64,000 bases of DNA from an uncultured Spirochaetaceae bacterium (GTDB lineage: Bacteria > Spirochaetota > Spirochaetia > Treponematales > Treponemataceae). The position numbers and the translations under genes were made by a program. Positions 15,051-23,868 of this stretch are shown piece after piece. The notes beneath the pieces are model-generated. The model made no database searches, was not told the origin of the DNA, and saw nothing but the letters and a program-made list of their open reading frames with translations. Position 1 is the stretch's first letter; every line of letters starts with the position of its first letter. The stretch covers positions 12,212-76,211 of the forward strand of contig CADCLG010000008.1 of the NCBI GenBank assembly GCA_902802305.1, given 5' to 3'.

Positions 15051-16448
15051 TTATGCGACAATGTTTATTGAATATTCACCATTTTTTTCATAAAAATCTT
15101 GTGGTAAATATCCAGCGTCATCTGCAAGCTCAAAATCAGAATAGGCATGGTGAGCCGCAAACTCCATACCATTAAACTGCTGTTCAAAGTTCTGATTATT
15201 ATTTCCATTCTGATTGTAAGAAACATCAAAATTAGCAGTATCAAAACCGTTCTGGACAAAAGCTTCACGTAATGTCTGAGCATTATCTTTGAAAACTTCC
15301 AGAGCTTCTTTTGTATTTACTGTAATATGGGCGCTAACCGTCTTTCCATCCAAAGAAAGATGTATTTTTACGTTTCCTAAATCATCCGGGTGAAGAACAA
15401 GATTGATTGTTCCCTTGTCATTATCTTTTAAGATTAAAGAACCGGCACGAACAAACTCAGGAGCTGTCTGCTGAAGCTGATTATTAAGCATGGCCTGGAA
15501 GTTTGTATTTTCTGCTGTACTTTGATTATTCAAAGAAAGAAAGTTTTCTTCTGCAGGCTGAGCATTTAAATCCATTGTGATTGTTGCAGTATTTTCATTA
15601 GTGTTGATTTCAACTTTGGTCTGCAACTTAGGCTCTGCTTTTGCTGATTCTTTTACATTTTCATCTTTTGTGCGTAAATCTTTTACAAGGATTTTTCCGT
15701 CTTTATCTAATTTAGAAATCCTAGTCTGCTGATTGTTTACATTCAAATCATTTGCAAAAACCAAAGCTTCTGTATTTTCTGCTGCATTGATATTTTCAAT
15801 ATTGATTTCTGCAATATTATCAAGTGACTTTTCTTCCAGGAGATTTTCTTTAATATTACCAGCAAAGCTTGCATCACTTGTAAGAGCAATTTCTTCTGTA
15901 TTTTCTATATTTTGAGAATTAAACTCCGAAATCTGCTCAAGACGGAAATATTTTTCATCTTTTGCTTTTGATTTCAGGTCTTCTTTTTTTCCCTGAACCT
16001 TATCATCTTTCTTTACAGTTTTGAACTTATCTTTATCCAGAGGCTGATTTTCAGTCTTTTTAGAAGCAAAATCTACGATTTCCCCTTCTGTCTTTTTTGC
16101 CAGTCCTTCAAGCTTGTCAGATTTTTCCTCTGCGGATTTATCAGTATTCTCTGCTACCTTATTTTTTTCAGACTCAGAATCCACCCTTTCATTCTTTTCT
16201 TTAGTCTGACTTTCATCTGCTTTAGAAATCTCCTCTTTATTTTCAGAAGACTTTTCCAGAGAATCTGTTTTTCTTTCTCCTGTATTTTCAGCTACAGGTT
16301 TATCAGCATTTCTCTGTTCATTAAGCATTTGAGCAAAAGAAACTGTGCTTGAGGAGTTTTGAGAAGTATTGAGATTTTGCGATAATTGTAAGTTCTTTAT
16401 CTGTGATTCAGATGAAGTATTTACGATGATATCAGCGATTGCCTGCAA
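15051..16448 (-). CDS. fliK: Flagellar hook-length control protein FliK
   Basis: It has 465 residues. Residues ~30-330 are low-complexity Lys/Glu/Asn/Ser-rich, as in the secreted ruler part of FliK. Residues ~335-440 form the C-terminal Flg_hook domain: AGSLILKDNDKGTINLVLHP, DDLGNVKIHLSLDGKTV, TLREAFVQNGFDTANFDV. It measures hook length and switches export specificity. The start is a TTG at 16448 with AAGGAG 7 nt upstream; no ATG is better placed. It lies downstream of flbB and upstream of flgD in one operon. Confidence 0.9.
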   Translation of the reverse strand: MQAIADIIVNTSSESQIKNLQLSQNLNTSQNSSSTVSFAQMLNEQRNADKPVAENTGERKTDSLEKSSENKEEISKADESQTKEKNERVDSESEKNKVAENTDKSAEEKSDKLEGLAKKTEGEIVDFASKKTENQPLDKDKFKTVKKDDKVQGKKEDLKSKAKDEKYFRLEQISEFNSQNIENTEEIALTSDASFAGNIKENLLEEKSLDNIAEINIENINAAENTEALVFANDLNVNNQQTRISKLDKDGKILVKDLRTKDENVKESAKAEPKLQTKVEINTNENTATITMDLNAQPAEENFLSLNNQSTAENTNFQAMLNNQLQQTAPEFVRAGSLILKDNDKGTINLVLHPDDLGNVKIHLSLDGKTVSAHITVNTKEALEVFKDNAQTLREAFVQNGFDTANFDVSYNQNGNNNQNFEQQFNGMEFAAHHAYSDFELADDAGYLPQDFYEKNGEYSINIVA

Positions 16449-16502
16449 TTTGGCACTCCTTCTTATTATTTATAAACAATTTGAAGGATTGCCAATCGAA
16501 TG

Positions 16503-17132
16503 CTATTCCAGAGTTTCCGGCTTACTAAGCATCTTCCGCTGTATTTCTGCAGCCCGGTCAGATGGCATTAAAGAAAGCCAGTATGAACCCATGGACATTG
16601 TGCCCCTTTCTGCTGCCATTTCCTCAACCTTGCGCAAAACGTCAATCACAACCTGATCATCCATTGCAACAAGTATAGAAACAGCGGCTTCCGGTCTCAT
16701 ACCATTCAGATTATTAGCAATCTGTTCAATGTTTACTTCTTTATCATCGTATTTTTTTAGGGTCAAGTTAAATGTTTTTTCTCTTTCTTCCTGATTTTTT
16801 TCTCGTTCAGAAAGTTCAAGAGCAATCTGCTCGTTCTGTTTTTCTGCAAGCTCCAGGTCAGATTCGCGTTTATCTAATTCTTCCATGCGGATATCAATAG
16901 CTTCTTTTTGTTTATTGAGACGGTCCTCATCAAGATTAGAAACTAAAGGATTACTTTGGGTTGCAGTTACAGAAGATTGAGGAGTTTTTCCAAAAAGCTT
17001 GTAGACAGGAGAAAATACCGATTTAACATGTAATATTCCAAGATAATCAAACCACAATAAGCCGCCAAGGACTAAAATCAGAATGATTAAGATAAGAACA
17101 AATGATTTGCCAAAATTTCTGCTACCAGCCAT
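16503..17132 (-). CDS. flbB: Periplasmic flagellar protein FlbB (MotE-like)
   Basis: It has 209 residues. One N-terminal membrane segment (SFVLILIILILVLGGLLWF, ~10-28) is followed by a Glu/Lys-rich coiled coil (~75-130). A C-terminal MgtE-N/MotE-like helical part has EQIANNLNGMRPEAAVSILVA and MDDQVVIDVLRKVEEM. In spirochetes FlbB sits at the base of the flagellar collar and recruits other collar proteins. The start ATG follows GAGGGG. A good promoter lies immediately upstream, so flbB is the first gene of the hook operon. Confidence 0.88.
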   Translation of the reverse strand: MAGSRNFGKSFVLILIILILVLGGLLWFDYLGILHVKSVFSPVYKLFGKTPQSSVTATQSNPLVSNLDEDRLNKQKEAIDIRMEELDKRESDLELAEKQNEQIALELSEREKNQEEREKTFNLTLKKYDDKEVNIEQIANNLNGMRPEAAVSILVAMDDQVVIDVLRKVEEMAAERGTMSMGSYWLSLMPSDRAAEIQRKMLSKPETLE

Positions 17133-17163
17133 TTTCCCCTCATCACTTTAATAGATTTTAAAT

Positions 17164-17192
17164 ATTATAACATACTAAATCTAATCTATCAA
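17164..17192 (-). promoter_or_regulatory. Promoter of the flbB-fliK-flgD-flgE operon
   Basis: On the minus strand: TTGATA (17187-17192), a 17-bp spacer ending in TATGT, and TATAAT (17164-17169). The -35 box lies within the last codons of the hexokinase gene. The match to the vegetative consensus is close; no σ28-type sequence is seen. Confidence 0.7.
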
Positions 17193-18470
17193 ACCCGAAA
17201 TTGCAGCACCCAGGGTAATATCGTTATCACAGGAAACAATTTTCCAGAAAATGCCCTTCTGATGGGTAAGAATTTCATCAAGATAGGCATTTACACGTTC
17301 TTTTATCATGTAAGTTTTATGGAAGGTTGTTCCGTCACACAAAATACAAACAGGTTTAGAAGCATTTTTTCCTTCATCTGTTTTAAGAGTACAGGCAACA
17401 AGGATTGCAGCTGCATAACGGGCAGAACGTTCTACAATTGCATCCAGAATCTGGAAAGTTCTGTCGTAATCTTCTTCACTTGCATTTTCTGCAGCAATTT
17501 TTCCAAGTGTAGAGGCAGCAGAGCGAGGATTATGAAGGAAAGAATCTGTTTCAATCAGAGTAAGTGTTTCAAGAGCAGAGATTTTTTCGGCATAAGCAGC
17601 TGAGAAAAGTCCGTCTTTTGCAGCTGCTTTTAAGGCAATCGCAGATACTGGTCCAAGATATGCCCCGGAACAAAGCTTTTCCAAAAGGAAGGTTCCAGGT
17701 TTTACTGTAGTTTTATCAAATTCAATATCAAAATCAGAACGATTTACGCTTGTATATTTTCCGCTTTCACATACAATAATCTGCTTTTTGATTTTGCAGC
17801 ATTCACAGTCAGGCTGAATATAAGCAGCGTTCATACCGGTTCCAAGAATATATCCAATATAGGAAGAATAATCTGTAATATTATCTGCACAGGCAGCACC
17901 AGCAAGCAAGGCGGCAACGGTATCATTACAAAGAGTAATTCTATTGATTGTATTCCAGCCGTGAGCAGTAAGTGCCTTTTTTAATTCATCACCTATAAGA
18001 CAGCCTACAACTTCTGGAGCTTTTACTTCTTTTGAAAAACCAAGGAGTTTTCCATCGCCATTTTCCTGGATTTCCATTGGATAAGAAAAACAGAAACCGA
18101 TTCTATCAGATTTATTTTTAAGATGTTCAAGATTTTTTGCAATCTGTTCAAAAAAATCCTTGCGGGAAAGCTCTTTTTCTACGCCAGGCATTTTTGTTTT
18201 TTCCATTTCAGAAATAAGAGGACTTCCATTAGAATCAAAAGTTACAAGGCAGGAACGGAAATTTGTACCACCTGCATCTATTACAATTACAGATTTGCCA
18301 GAAGCAGACTGTGACGGCGGATTACAGAAGGTTCTAATCATATCCTGATCGGCCTTTTCTTTTCTAAGACCTTTTTTCATATCATCAAGGATGCCATCGG
18401 CTACAGATAAAATATCTACGTGATTTACAAAATTATGCTTTGCTAAAAAAGAACTAACACTTGTGTTCAT
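17181..18470 (-). CDS. Hexokinase (eukaryotic-type)
   Basis: It phosphorylates glucose to start glycolysis. The 429-residue protein carries the hexokinase phosphate-1 motif VIDAGGTNFRSC (~46-57), the sugar-binding FCFSYPME, NRITLCNDTVAALLAGA (catalytic Asp), the adenosine/phosphate-2 region GYILGTGMNAAYI, and SGAYLGPVS. This matches the hexokinase 1/2 family known in treponemes, rather than bacterial ROK glucokinases. It is divergent from the helicase gene and 48 bp upstream of flbB; no terminator separates it from the flagellar operon, so read-through is possible. Confidence 0.92.
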   Translation of the reverse strand: MNTSVSSFLAKHNFVNHVDILSVADGILDDMKKGLRKEKADQDMIRTFCNPPSQSASGKSVIVIDAGGTNFRSCLVTFDSNGSPLISEMEKTKMPGVEKELSRKDFFEQIAKNLEHLKNKSDRIGFCFSYPMEIQENGDGKLLGFSKEVKAPEVVGCLIGDELKKALTAHGWNTINRITLCNDTVAALLAGAACADNITDYSSYIGYILGTGMNAAYIQPDCECCKIKKQIIVCESGKYTSVNRSDFDIEFDKTTVKPGTFLLEKLCSGAYLGPVSAIALKAAAKDGLFSAAYAEKISALETLTLIETDSFLHNPRSAASTLGKIAAENASEEDYDRTFQILDAIVERSARYAAAILVACTLKTDEGKNASKPVCILCDGTTFHKTYMIKERVNAYLDEILTHQKGIFWKIVSCDNDITLGAAISGLID

Positions 18471-18545
18471 ACATTTCCCCTATAAGAATAAATAATTATA
18501 TCCTAATAAAAAAAAATTATCTATATATTTATTCTCCTGAAATCA

Positions 18546-18574
18546 TTGAGAATAAATTGGCAAAATGATATAGT
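18546..18574 (+). promoter_or_regulatory. Promoter of the Rep/UvrD helicase gene
   Basis: TTGAGA (18546-18551), a 17-bp spacer, and TATAGT (18569-18574). The start codon is only 9 nt after the -10 box and has no Shine-Dalgarno sequence, so the leader is at most a few nucleotides long. Confidence 0.6.
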
Positions 18575-18583
18575 CTAATTCCT

Positions 18584-20590
18584 ATGGCACTTGATTTAGA
18601 GACTTTGAAAAATGAACTTAACCCGGAACAATTCAGAGCGGTAACTACAACGGACGGCGCAATCCTCATTATTGCTGGAGCCGGCAGCGGAAAAACCCGT
18701 GTAATCACCTTTAGAATTGCCCACATGCTGGATAAAGGCATTCCTCAAAGTCAGATTCTTGCCCTCACCTTTACAAATAAAGCCGCTAAAGAAATGGAAA
18801 CTCGAATTAAGGAGCTTACCCAGAGAAAACTCCAGAATCTTACAGTTTCTACCTTCCATGCTTTTGGGGTTCAGGTACTGCGTGCCGATATAGAAAAACT
18901 TGGCTGGAGGGAAAACTTTTCAATTTATGATGAAACCGACCGTGTTGCACTTATAAAAGAATGTGGTCAGGAATTAAAGTTTTCTCCCGAAGCAATGGAT
19001 ATTTACAAAATCGGAAACATTATTTCAAACATAAAAACTGGTCGTAAGGATTGGGATTCTACAAATCAGATGTACCGCCCCCTTTATGAATGTTATCAGG
19101 AAGGATTAAAGCTTTACAATGCCGTTGATTTTGACGATTTAATCATTTTGCCAATAAAACTTTTTAAGGAAAATCCTGAAGTTCTGGCCCGTTACCGCGA
19201 CCGTTACAAATATATTATGGTTGATGAGTTTCAGGATACCAGCCACCAGCAGTATGAATTAATGCATCTTCTGGCTGATAAAAATGTTGCTGTTGTTGGC
19301 GATGATGACCAGAGTATTTACAGCTGGCGTGGTGCTGACTATCAGAATATTGTAAACTTTGAAAAGGATTTTGATGTTCAGGAAATCCGTCTGGAGCAGA
19401 ATTACCGTTCCACAGAAACTATTCTTGAAGCGGCAAACGGAGTAATTTCCCACAATACAAACCGCAAGGATAAAAAGCTCTGGAGCGGAAACGGTGGCGG
19501 AAAACCTATTGAAATCTTTATGCCCGAAAACGAAACTGATGAAGCTGAGTTTATTGCAGAAAGTATTCTTGGAATTGCAATCGAAGAAAAACGCAAATAC
19601 GACGATTTTGGTGTTCTTATGAGGGCTAATACCCAGAGCCGTTTTATAGAAGAAGCATTTTTAATGAACAACATTCCTTACACTATGAGCGGCGGAACTT
19701 CCTTTTTTGAGCGTAAGGAAATAAAGGATATAATCAGTTATCTGCGCGTAATTTCCAATCATGATGATGATATAAATCTTTTGCGAATTATCAATACTCC
19801 CCGCAGAGGACTTGGGCGGGCTGCAATTCAAACTATGAATGATGCGGCAGAAGAAAACGGCTGCACTCTCTGGGAAGCAATTCATTTTCTGCTTGAATCC
19901 CCTACTTCTAAAGCCAGTGATAATTTAAAGGATGATTTGCAGTCCTTTGTAAGCATTATCGAAGAAAACAGAACCAAACTTTTAAGCGGAAGAAACCTTG
20001 CCCAGAAAATCAGGCAGTTTGTTGATGACATCGGCTATAAAGACCATTTAATCACAGAGTTTTCAAAAAGTGAAAAAGCTGCACGCTTTAAAATGAAGAA
20101 TATTGAAAGCCTCATTAATTCCATTGAGATTTGGGAAAATGATCCTGACAATATGAATCCTAATCTTTTTAATTATTTAAACCGCATTACAATTGCAGAA
20201 CGTGACAACGGCAACGAAGAAGAAAATAAGGGAAAGGTCAATCTTATGACAATTCATGCTTCTAAAGGGCTGGAGTTTCCTGTAGTTTTTATTGCAGGTG
20301 CAGAAGAAGGTTTAATTCCTCATGCGCGTTCTGTAGAAGAAAATGACGGTAATGTTGAAGAAGAGCGACGGCTTTTTTATGTTGCGATTACGCGAGCTCG
20401 TGACAAACTGATTATTTCTGCCTGCCGCAAGCGCCGTCACATGCAGATGGTTGCCGAAACCGAACCAAGCCGCTTTTTGGACGAAATACCAGCAAATCTT
20501 GTGGAATATCATGAACCGAAAGAAATCACCCCGGAAGAAACTCATGATATGCTTTCAGACTTGCTGTCTAATTTGAAGGCTAAGTTATAA
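18584..20590 (+). CDS. Rep/UvrD/PcrA-family ATP-dependent DNA helicase
   Basis: This 668-residue 3'-5' superfamily 1 helicase is close in length to Rep. Motifs in order: Q-motif NPEQFRAV, motif I GAGSGKTRVIT, Ia TFTNKAAKEM, II VDEFQDTSHQQYELM, III GDDDQSIYSWRGA, IV EQNYRSTETILE, V TIHASKGLEFPVVF, VI EEERRLFYVAITRARDKL. It likely acts in replication restart and repair. It converges on the gene at 20600 with 9 bp between stops. Whether it is Rep or PcrA/UvrD cannot be decided from motifs; no long C-terminal PcrA/UvrD tail is present. Confidence 0.93.
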   Translation: MALDLETLKNELNPEQFRAVTTTDGAILIIAGAGSGKTRVITFRIAHMLDKGIPQSQILALTFTNKAAKEMETRIKELTQRKLQNLTVSTFHAFGVQVLRADIEKLGWRENFSIYDETDRVALIKECGQELKFSPEAMDIYKIGNIISNIKTGRKDWDSTNQMYRPLYECYQEGLKLYNAVDFDDLIILPIKLFKENPEVLARYRDRYKYIMVDEFQDTSHQQYELMHLLADKNVAVVGDDDQSIYSWRGADYQNIVNFEKDFDVQEIRLEQNYRSTETILEAANGVISHNTNRKDKKLWSGNGGGKPIEIFMPENETDEAEFIAESILGIAIEEKRKYDDFGVLMRANTQSRFIEEAFLMNNIPYTMSGGTSFFERKEIKDIISYLRVISNHDDDINLLRIINTPRRGLGRAAIQTMNDAAEENGCTLWEAIHFLLESPTSKASDNLKDDLQSFVSIIEENRTKLLSGRNLAQKIRQFVDDIGYKDHLITEFSKSEKAARFKMKNIESLINSIEIWENDPDNMNPNLFNYLNRITIAERDNGNEEENKGKVNLMTIHASKGLEFPVVFIAGAEEGLIPHARSVEENDGNVEEERRLFYVAITRARDKLIISACRKRRHMQMVAETEPSRFLDEIPANLVEYHEPKEITPEETHDMLSDLLSNLKAKL

Positions 20591-20599
20591 GGTGATTGC

Positions 20600-22207
20600 T
20601 TAAAAATGTATTGCATATCCTAAATTCATGTCAATCTGATGTCCAACTTTGAAATTGTATTTATACCAAACACCACAATATAAATGCTCATAAACAAGAT
20701 TTAGACCTAAATGTAATTGGAACCAATCCATACCGCCTTCTTCACGAGCATACCCTTCGCCATAAAAACTATAATCATCTGAAGAGTCTTTTGGACGATA
20801 ATAAAGTTTTCCATGCATATCTATTATCTCACCTATCATAGCTCCACCAAAACTAATCCAGGTATATTTAAATATTCTAATGCACAATCCTATAGAAAGT
20901 AACTCATAATAAAACGGAATAACTTTCTCCCCATCCGGTTCAAAATAATATTCATAAGAATCATCTAAGTTATCTTTAGGAGAGAAATTATTGTCTTTTA
21001 CATTTATTTTTCCATAAACGTCAAAAGGTGTATGGATAGAAAAATTTGCGTGTTCCATACAAGCACAATAAAATCCAAAATTCCCACAAAAAGCCATACA
21101 ACTAAGCGGTACTCCCCAAATTCCAAAATCAGGCGTTACAATATGCTCAGAATTCTTACTAATCATAACACCTCCAGTCAAAGCTCCTAAAACTAAAGCC
21201 CATTCAGGAGCATTTCTTTTTGTTTCAGGAATTATGTTTTCAGCTGTAGATTCATTATTTAAAGATAATTCTTCATTTTCGTCCGTATTATCAGAAGTCT
21301 GATTCACAGCCAGAACGTTTTGTGCTTCATTTTCACCAGCGAGTTTTGGGGCTTTTTTTGCGTCTTGAACTGACTCGCCACTAAAATCACCTTCAGTTTT
21401 TTCTGCGACAATCATATCTTCTGCTGTACGCACTACCCTGAAACCAATTCCATAATAAGCTTCTTTTGGTGAATAACTGCTGCGGTTTGTGACCCGGCAA
21501 TCAGAATCATGACTTCGCCAGCGACCACCACGTATTACACGGTCAGCACCAGAACTTACTCCCAAAGGATTTATCTGTGCGCTTTTGCTATATTTACCAT
21601 ATTTATCCCAGCACCATTCCCAAACATTACCACTCATATCATAAAGACCAAGTTCATTGGGCTTTAAAGTCATTACATTCTGGGAATTATTGCAATTGTT
21701 CTCATACCACGCAAAATCATCCAGAAAATTTCCACCGCTGTATTTACTATCCCGTCTTTTTAAACCACCAGAAGCGGCATATTCCCATTCAGCTTCGGTA
21801 GGCAGACGATAACCATTTTTAGCAAAGTTACAGATATAATTCCTGCCATCTTTTTCGTAACAAGGTTCAAGTCCTTCTTTTTTACTCAGAAGATTACAAT
21901 ATTCTATTGCATCAAACCATGAAACCTGTTCAACAGGACGTTTTTCTCCTTTATAATAACTTGGATTATTTTCCATAACGCACAACCATTCTGATTGAGT
22001 AACTTCATGATTGCATATATAAAAACTCCCGATGGTAACTTTATGGGCGGGCTGTTCATCATCATCTCCATTTTCGCTTCCCATAGAAAAACTTCCTCCC
22101 TGAACTAAAACAAAACCGTCAGAAAAGGAAGCTGTTTGTATTTGCGGATAAATATAAAAAATCGATATAAAGAAGAATAATATTTCAAATAATCTTTTTT
22201 TCATCAT
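20600..22207 (-). CDS. Exported FGE-sulfatase (SUMF1-like) domain fused to a C-terminal envelope domain
   Basis: It has 535 residues. A signal peptide (residues ~1-25) is followed by an FGE-sulfatase domain (~31-265): VLVQGGSFSMGSENGDDDEQ, HEVTQSEW, RLPTEAEWEYAASGG, GLYDMSGNVWEWCWD, VIRGGRWRSHDSDCR. The first Cys of the catalytic CxxxxC pair is Ser here, so formylglycine-generating activity is unlikely; sugar or protein binding is more probable. A Glu/Asn-rich linker leads to a ~200-residue C-terminal domain of amphipathic strands ending in GVWYKYNFKVGHQIDMNLGYAIHF-like residues (key: YKYN, VGH, terminal Phe). That domain is homologous to the C-terminus of the next gene. A terminal Phe suggests outer-membrane insertion. 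Confidence 0.82.
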   Translation of the reverse strand: MMKKRLFEILFFFISIFYIYPQIQTASFSDGFVLVQGGSFSMGSENGDDDEQPAHKVTIGSFYICNHEVTQSEWLCVMENNPSYYKGEKRPVEQVSWFDAIEYCNLLSKKEGLEPCYEKDGRNYICNFAKNGYRLPTEAEWEYAASGGLKRRDSKYSGGNFLDDFAWYENNCNNSQNVMTLKPNELGLYDMSGNVWEWCWDKYGKYSKSAQINPLGVSSGADRVIRGGRWRSHDSDCRVTNRSSYSPKEAYYGIGFRVVRTAEDMIVAEKTEGDFSGESVQDAKKAPKLAGENEAQNVLAVNQTSDNTDENEELSLNNESTAENIIPETKRNAPEWALVLGALTGGVMISKNSEHIVTPDFGIWGVPLSCMAFCGNFGFYCACMEHANFSIHTPFDVYGKINVKDNNFSPKDNLDDSYEYYFEPDGEKVIPFYYELLSIGLCIRIFKYTWISFGGAMIGEIIDMHGKLYYRPKDSSDDYSFYGEGYAREEGGMDWFQLHLGLNLVYEHLYCGVWYKYNFKVGHQIDMNLGYAIHF

Positions 22208-22238
22208 AGTTTTTTAATCACTATGGTGAAAAGAAAAA

Positions 22239-23729
22239 TTAGAAACAAATTCCAAACATTAAATCAACCATGTGACCTTCTTTCACATTATATTTATACA
22301 TAGCACCGAAATCAATATATCCGTATGAGAAATCTAATCCTATCTGTGGAACAGCTACAAAAACAGGAGATTTATCGGCTGCATAACCTTTAGCATAATA
22401 TGAATACTCCTCTGTTGTATGTGCAGGTCTGGAATAAACAGAACCATAATAATTTTTGAAGGTTATATCAACACCACATCCTGCAAGAAGCCATGCATAA
22501 TCTGTTAATTTTACAGTTAAACCTCCATTTAAATTAAGTACATCTCGATTATATGTTCCGTCTGGCTTAAAAATGTAATCATAGGAATTGCTTAAATCTT
22601 TTGGTACAAATGAACTGAATGCATGTCTTTTGATATATCCAATCTCTGTTTTATCAAAATCTGTAAAATACATTCCTGTACTAAAATAAGCACCAAGAGG
22701 CTGTCCAAGCAACATAACATAAACTCCGCCACCACCAATTGGATTAAAGCTTAAATTAATTGCAAGCTTTCTTTCTGAAGCACCTTTTGAATCTGAATTT
22801 GATTCTGATTTTGAATCTAAATCCGATGTCGCTGCAATAGAAGCGCTGGTAGAATTATTAGAAGCGTTAATGGACTTGCTGTTATTTACAAAATACTGTT
22901 CTTTTCCTAAGAATACAAGTTCAATATGCTGTCCGTCTGGAAGTGTATAGGCAAACTTACAGTCTTTATTAGTGTATGGAACATAGAAGGAAGCATAGTA
23001 TTTTTCACCAGCTCTGATTCTTTTTGAATTAAGAGAATAAACAGAACCATTGACAGACATATTATTTGCATTTGACCTGTTTTCCATGGAATCAATAAAT
23101 GACCAGAAAAGAATATCATCTACAATATCGTGATGATGAGGAACAGGTCTGTAGTCAGGCTTATGTTTTCTTGGTGGCTTTTTATAGGTCTCAGATTTTT
23201 TATCCTTTTCTTTTTTTGAAGAGCTGGAAGTAATGGAAGAGTCTGAATCATTGGAATCGCGAAGCTTATCAAATAGTAAAAAAGCACCAACCGTTACGGC
23301 AACAATTGCAACTCCAGCCACAATCCCTTTTGCAAGAGCGGCGTCATCTTTTTCTTCATTTGAAGTTTGTTCAGAACGTGAAGAAAGAGGAATTGCAGAT
23401 GGTGAATCATAAATTATATAAGGGGTCCATTTATGTTTTTTATGATTTCCGCCGAAAGCCTCGACATTGTCTAAATCAAAGAAAAAATCTTTATTTGTAT
23501 CATTTACAATTTCAAAATCATAGCGGATTGCAGAATCTACTGCTTTTGCACCAACAGTTAAACCAATTCCAGATTTTGTATAAACGGTTTGAAATGATTC
23601 ATTATTATGTACTTCGACAATACCATTTGAAACAGGAAGTGCCTCTAAAGAAAGCCCCTGAGAAAAAGCTTTTGGTAATCCTGCAAGCAAAAAAAGTATT
23701 AAAAATATATAAAATCGTTTTCCTTTCAT
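22239..23729 (-). CDS. Exported protein with the same C-terminal envelope domain as its neighbour
   Basis: It has 496 residues. Signal peptide ~1-23; an N-terminal β-rich part ~25-110; a hydrophobic segment IVAGVAIVAVTVGAFLLF at ~136-153; then Ser/Lys- and His/Pro-rich linkers. A small β region at ~240-280 (YYASFYVPYTNKDCKF) and a Ser-rich spacer come before the C-terminal domain at ~320-496. That domain shares FVPKDLSNSYDYIFKPDG, VYSRP, EYSYYAKGYA, MYKYNVKEGHMVD and a terminal Phe with the 20600 gene product. It may be a β-barrel-like outer-membrane domain. No known family is recognised for the full protein. It lies 31 bp upstream of the FGE gene, likely in one operon. Confidence 0.75.
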   Translation of the reverse strand: MKGKRFYIFLILFLLAGLPKAFSQGLSLEALPVSNGIVEVHNNESFQTVYTKSGIGLTVGAKAVDSAIRYDFEIVNDTNKDFFFDLDNVEAFGGNHKKHKWTPYIIYDSPSAIPLSSRSEQTSNEEKDDAALAKGIVAGVAIVAVTVGAFLLFDKLRDSNDSDSSITSSSSKKEKDKKSETYKKPPRKHKPDYRPVPHHHDIVDDILFWSFIDSMENRSNANNMSVNGSVYSLNSKRIRAGEKYYASFYVPYTNKDCKFAYTLPDGQHIELVFLGKEQYFVNNSKSINASNNSTSASIAATSDLDSKSESNSDSKGASERKLAINLSFNPIGGGGVYVMLLGQPLGAYFSTGMYFTDFDKTEIGYIKRHAFSSFVPKDLSNSYDYIFKPDGTYNRDVLNLNGGLTVKLTDYAWLLAGCGVDITFKNYYGSVYSRPAHTTEEYSYYAKGYAADKSPVFVAVPQIGLDFSYGYIDFGAMYKYNVKEGHMVDLMFGICF

Positions 23730-23835
23730 AATGACATCCTTTATAAATACTTATAATACTTTAACAGATAAAAGTTACATTTCTGTCACCGAAAAGTCAA
23801 TTTATTTGCAAAAAAAAGGATATTTGCAAAAAAAT

Positions 23836-23853
23836 AGGGGTTTTTAGGCCCCT
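23836..23853 (-). terminator. Terminator of the ABC-F gene
   Basis: On the minus strand AGGGG(CCTAAAAA)CCCCT is followed by ATTTTTTT. It lies 16 bp after the ABC-F stop. Confidence 0.7.
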
Positions 23854-23868
23854 TTATGTTTTATTTAA

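Noticed and set aside
20600..22207. Sulfatase-activating formylglycine-generating enzyme
   Set aside because: The first catalytic Cys of the pair is Ser (RSHDSDC), and no sulfatase is nearby.
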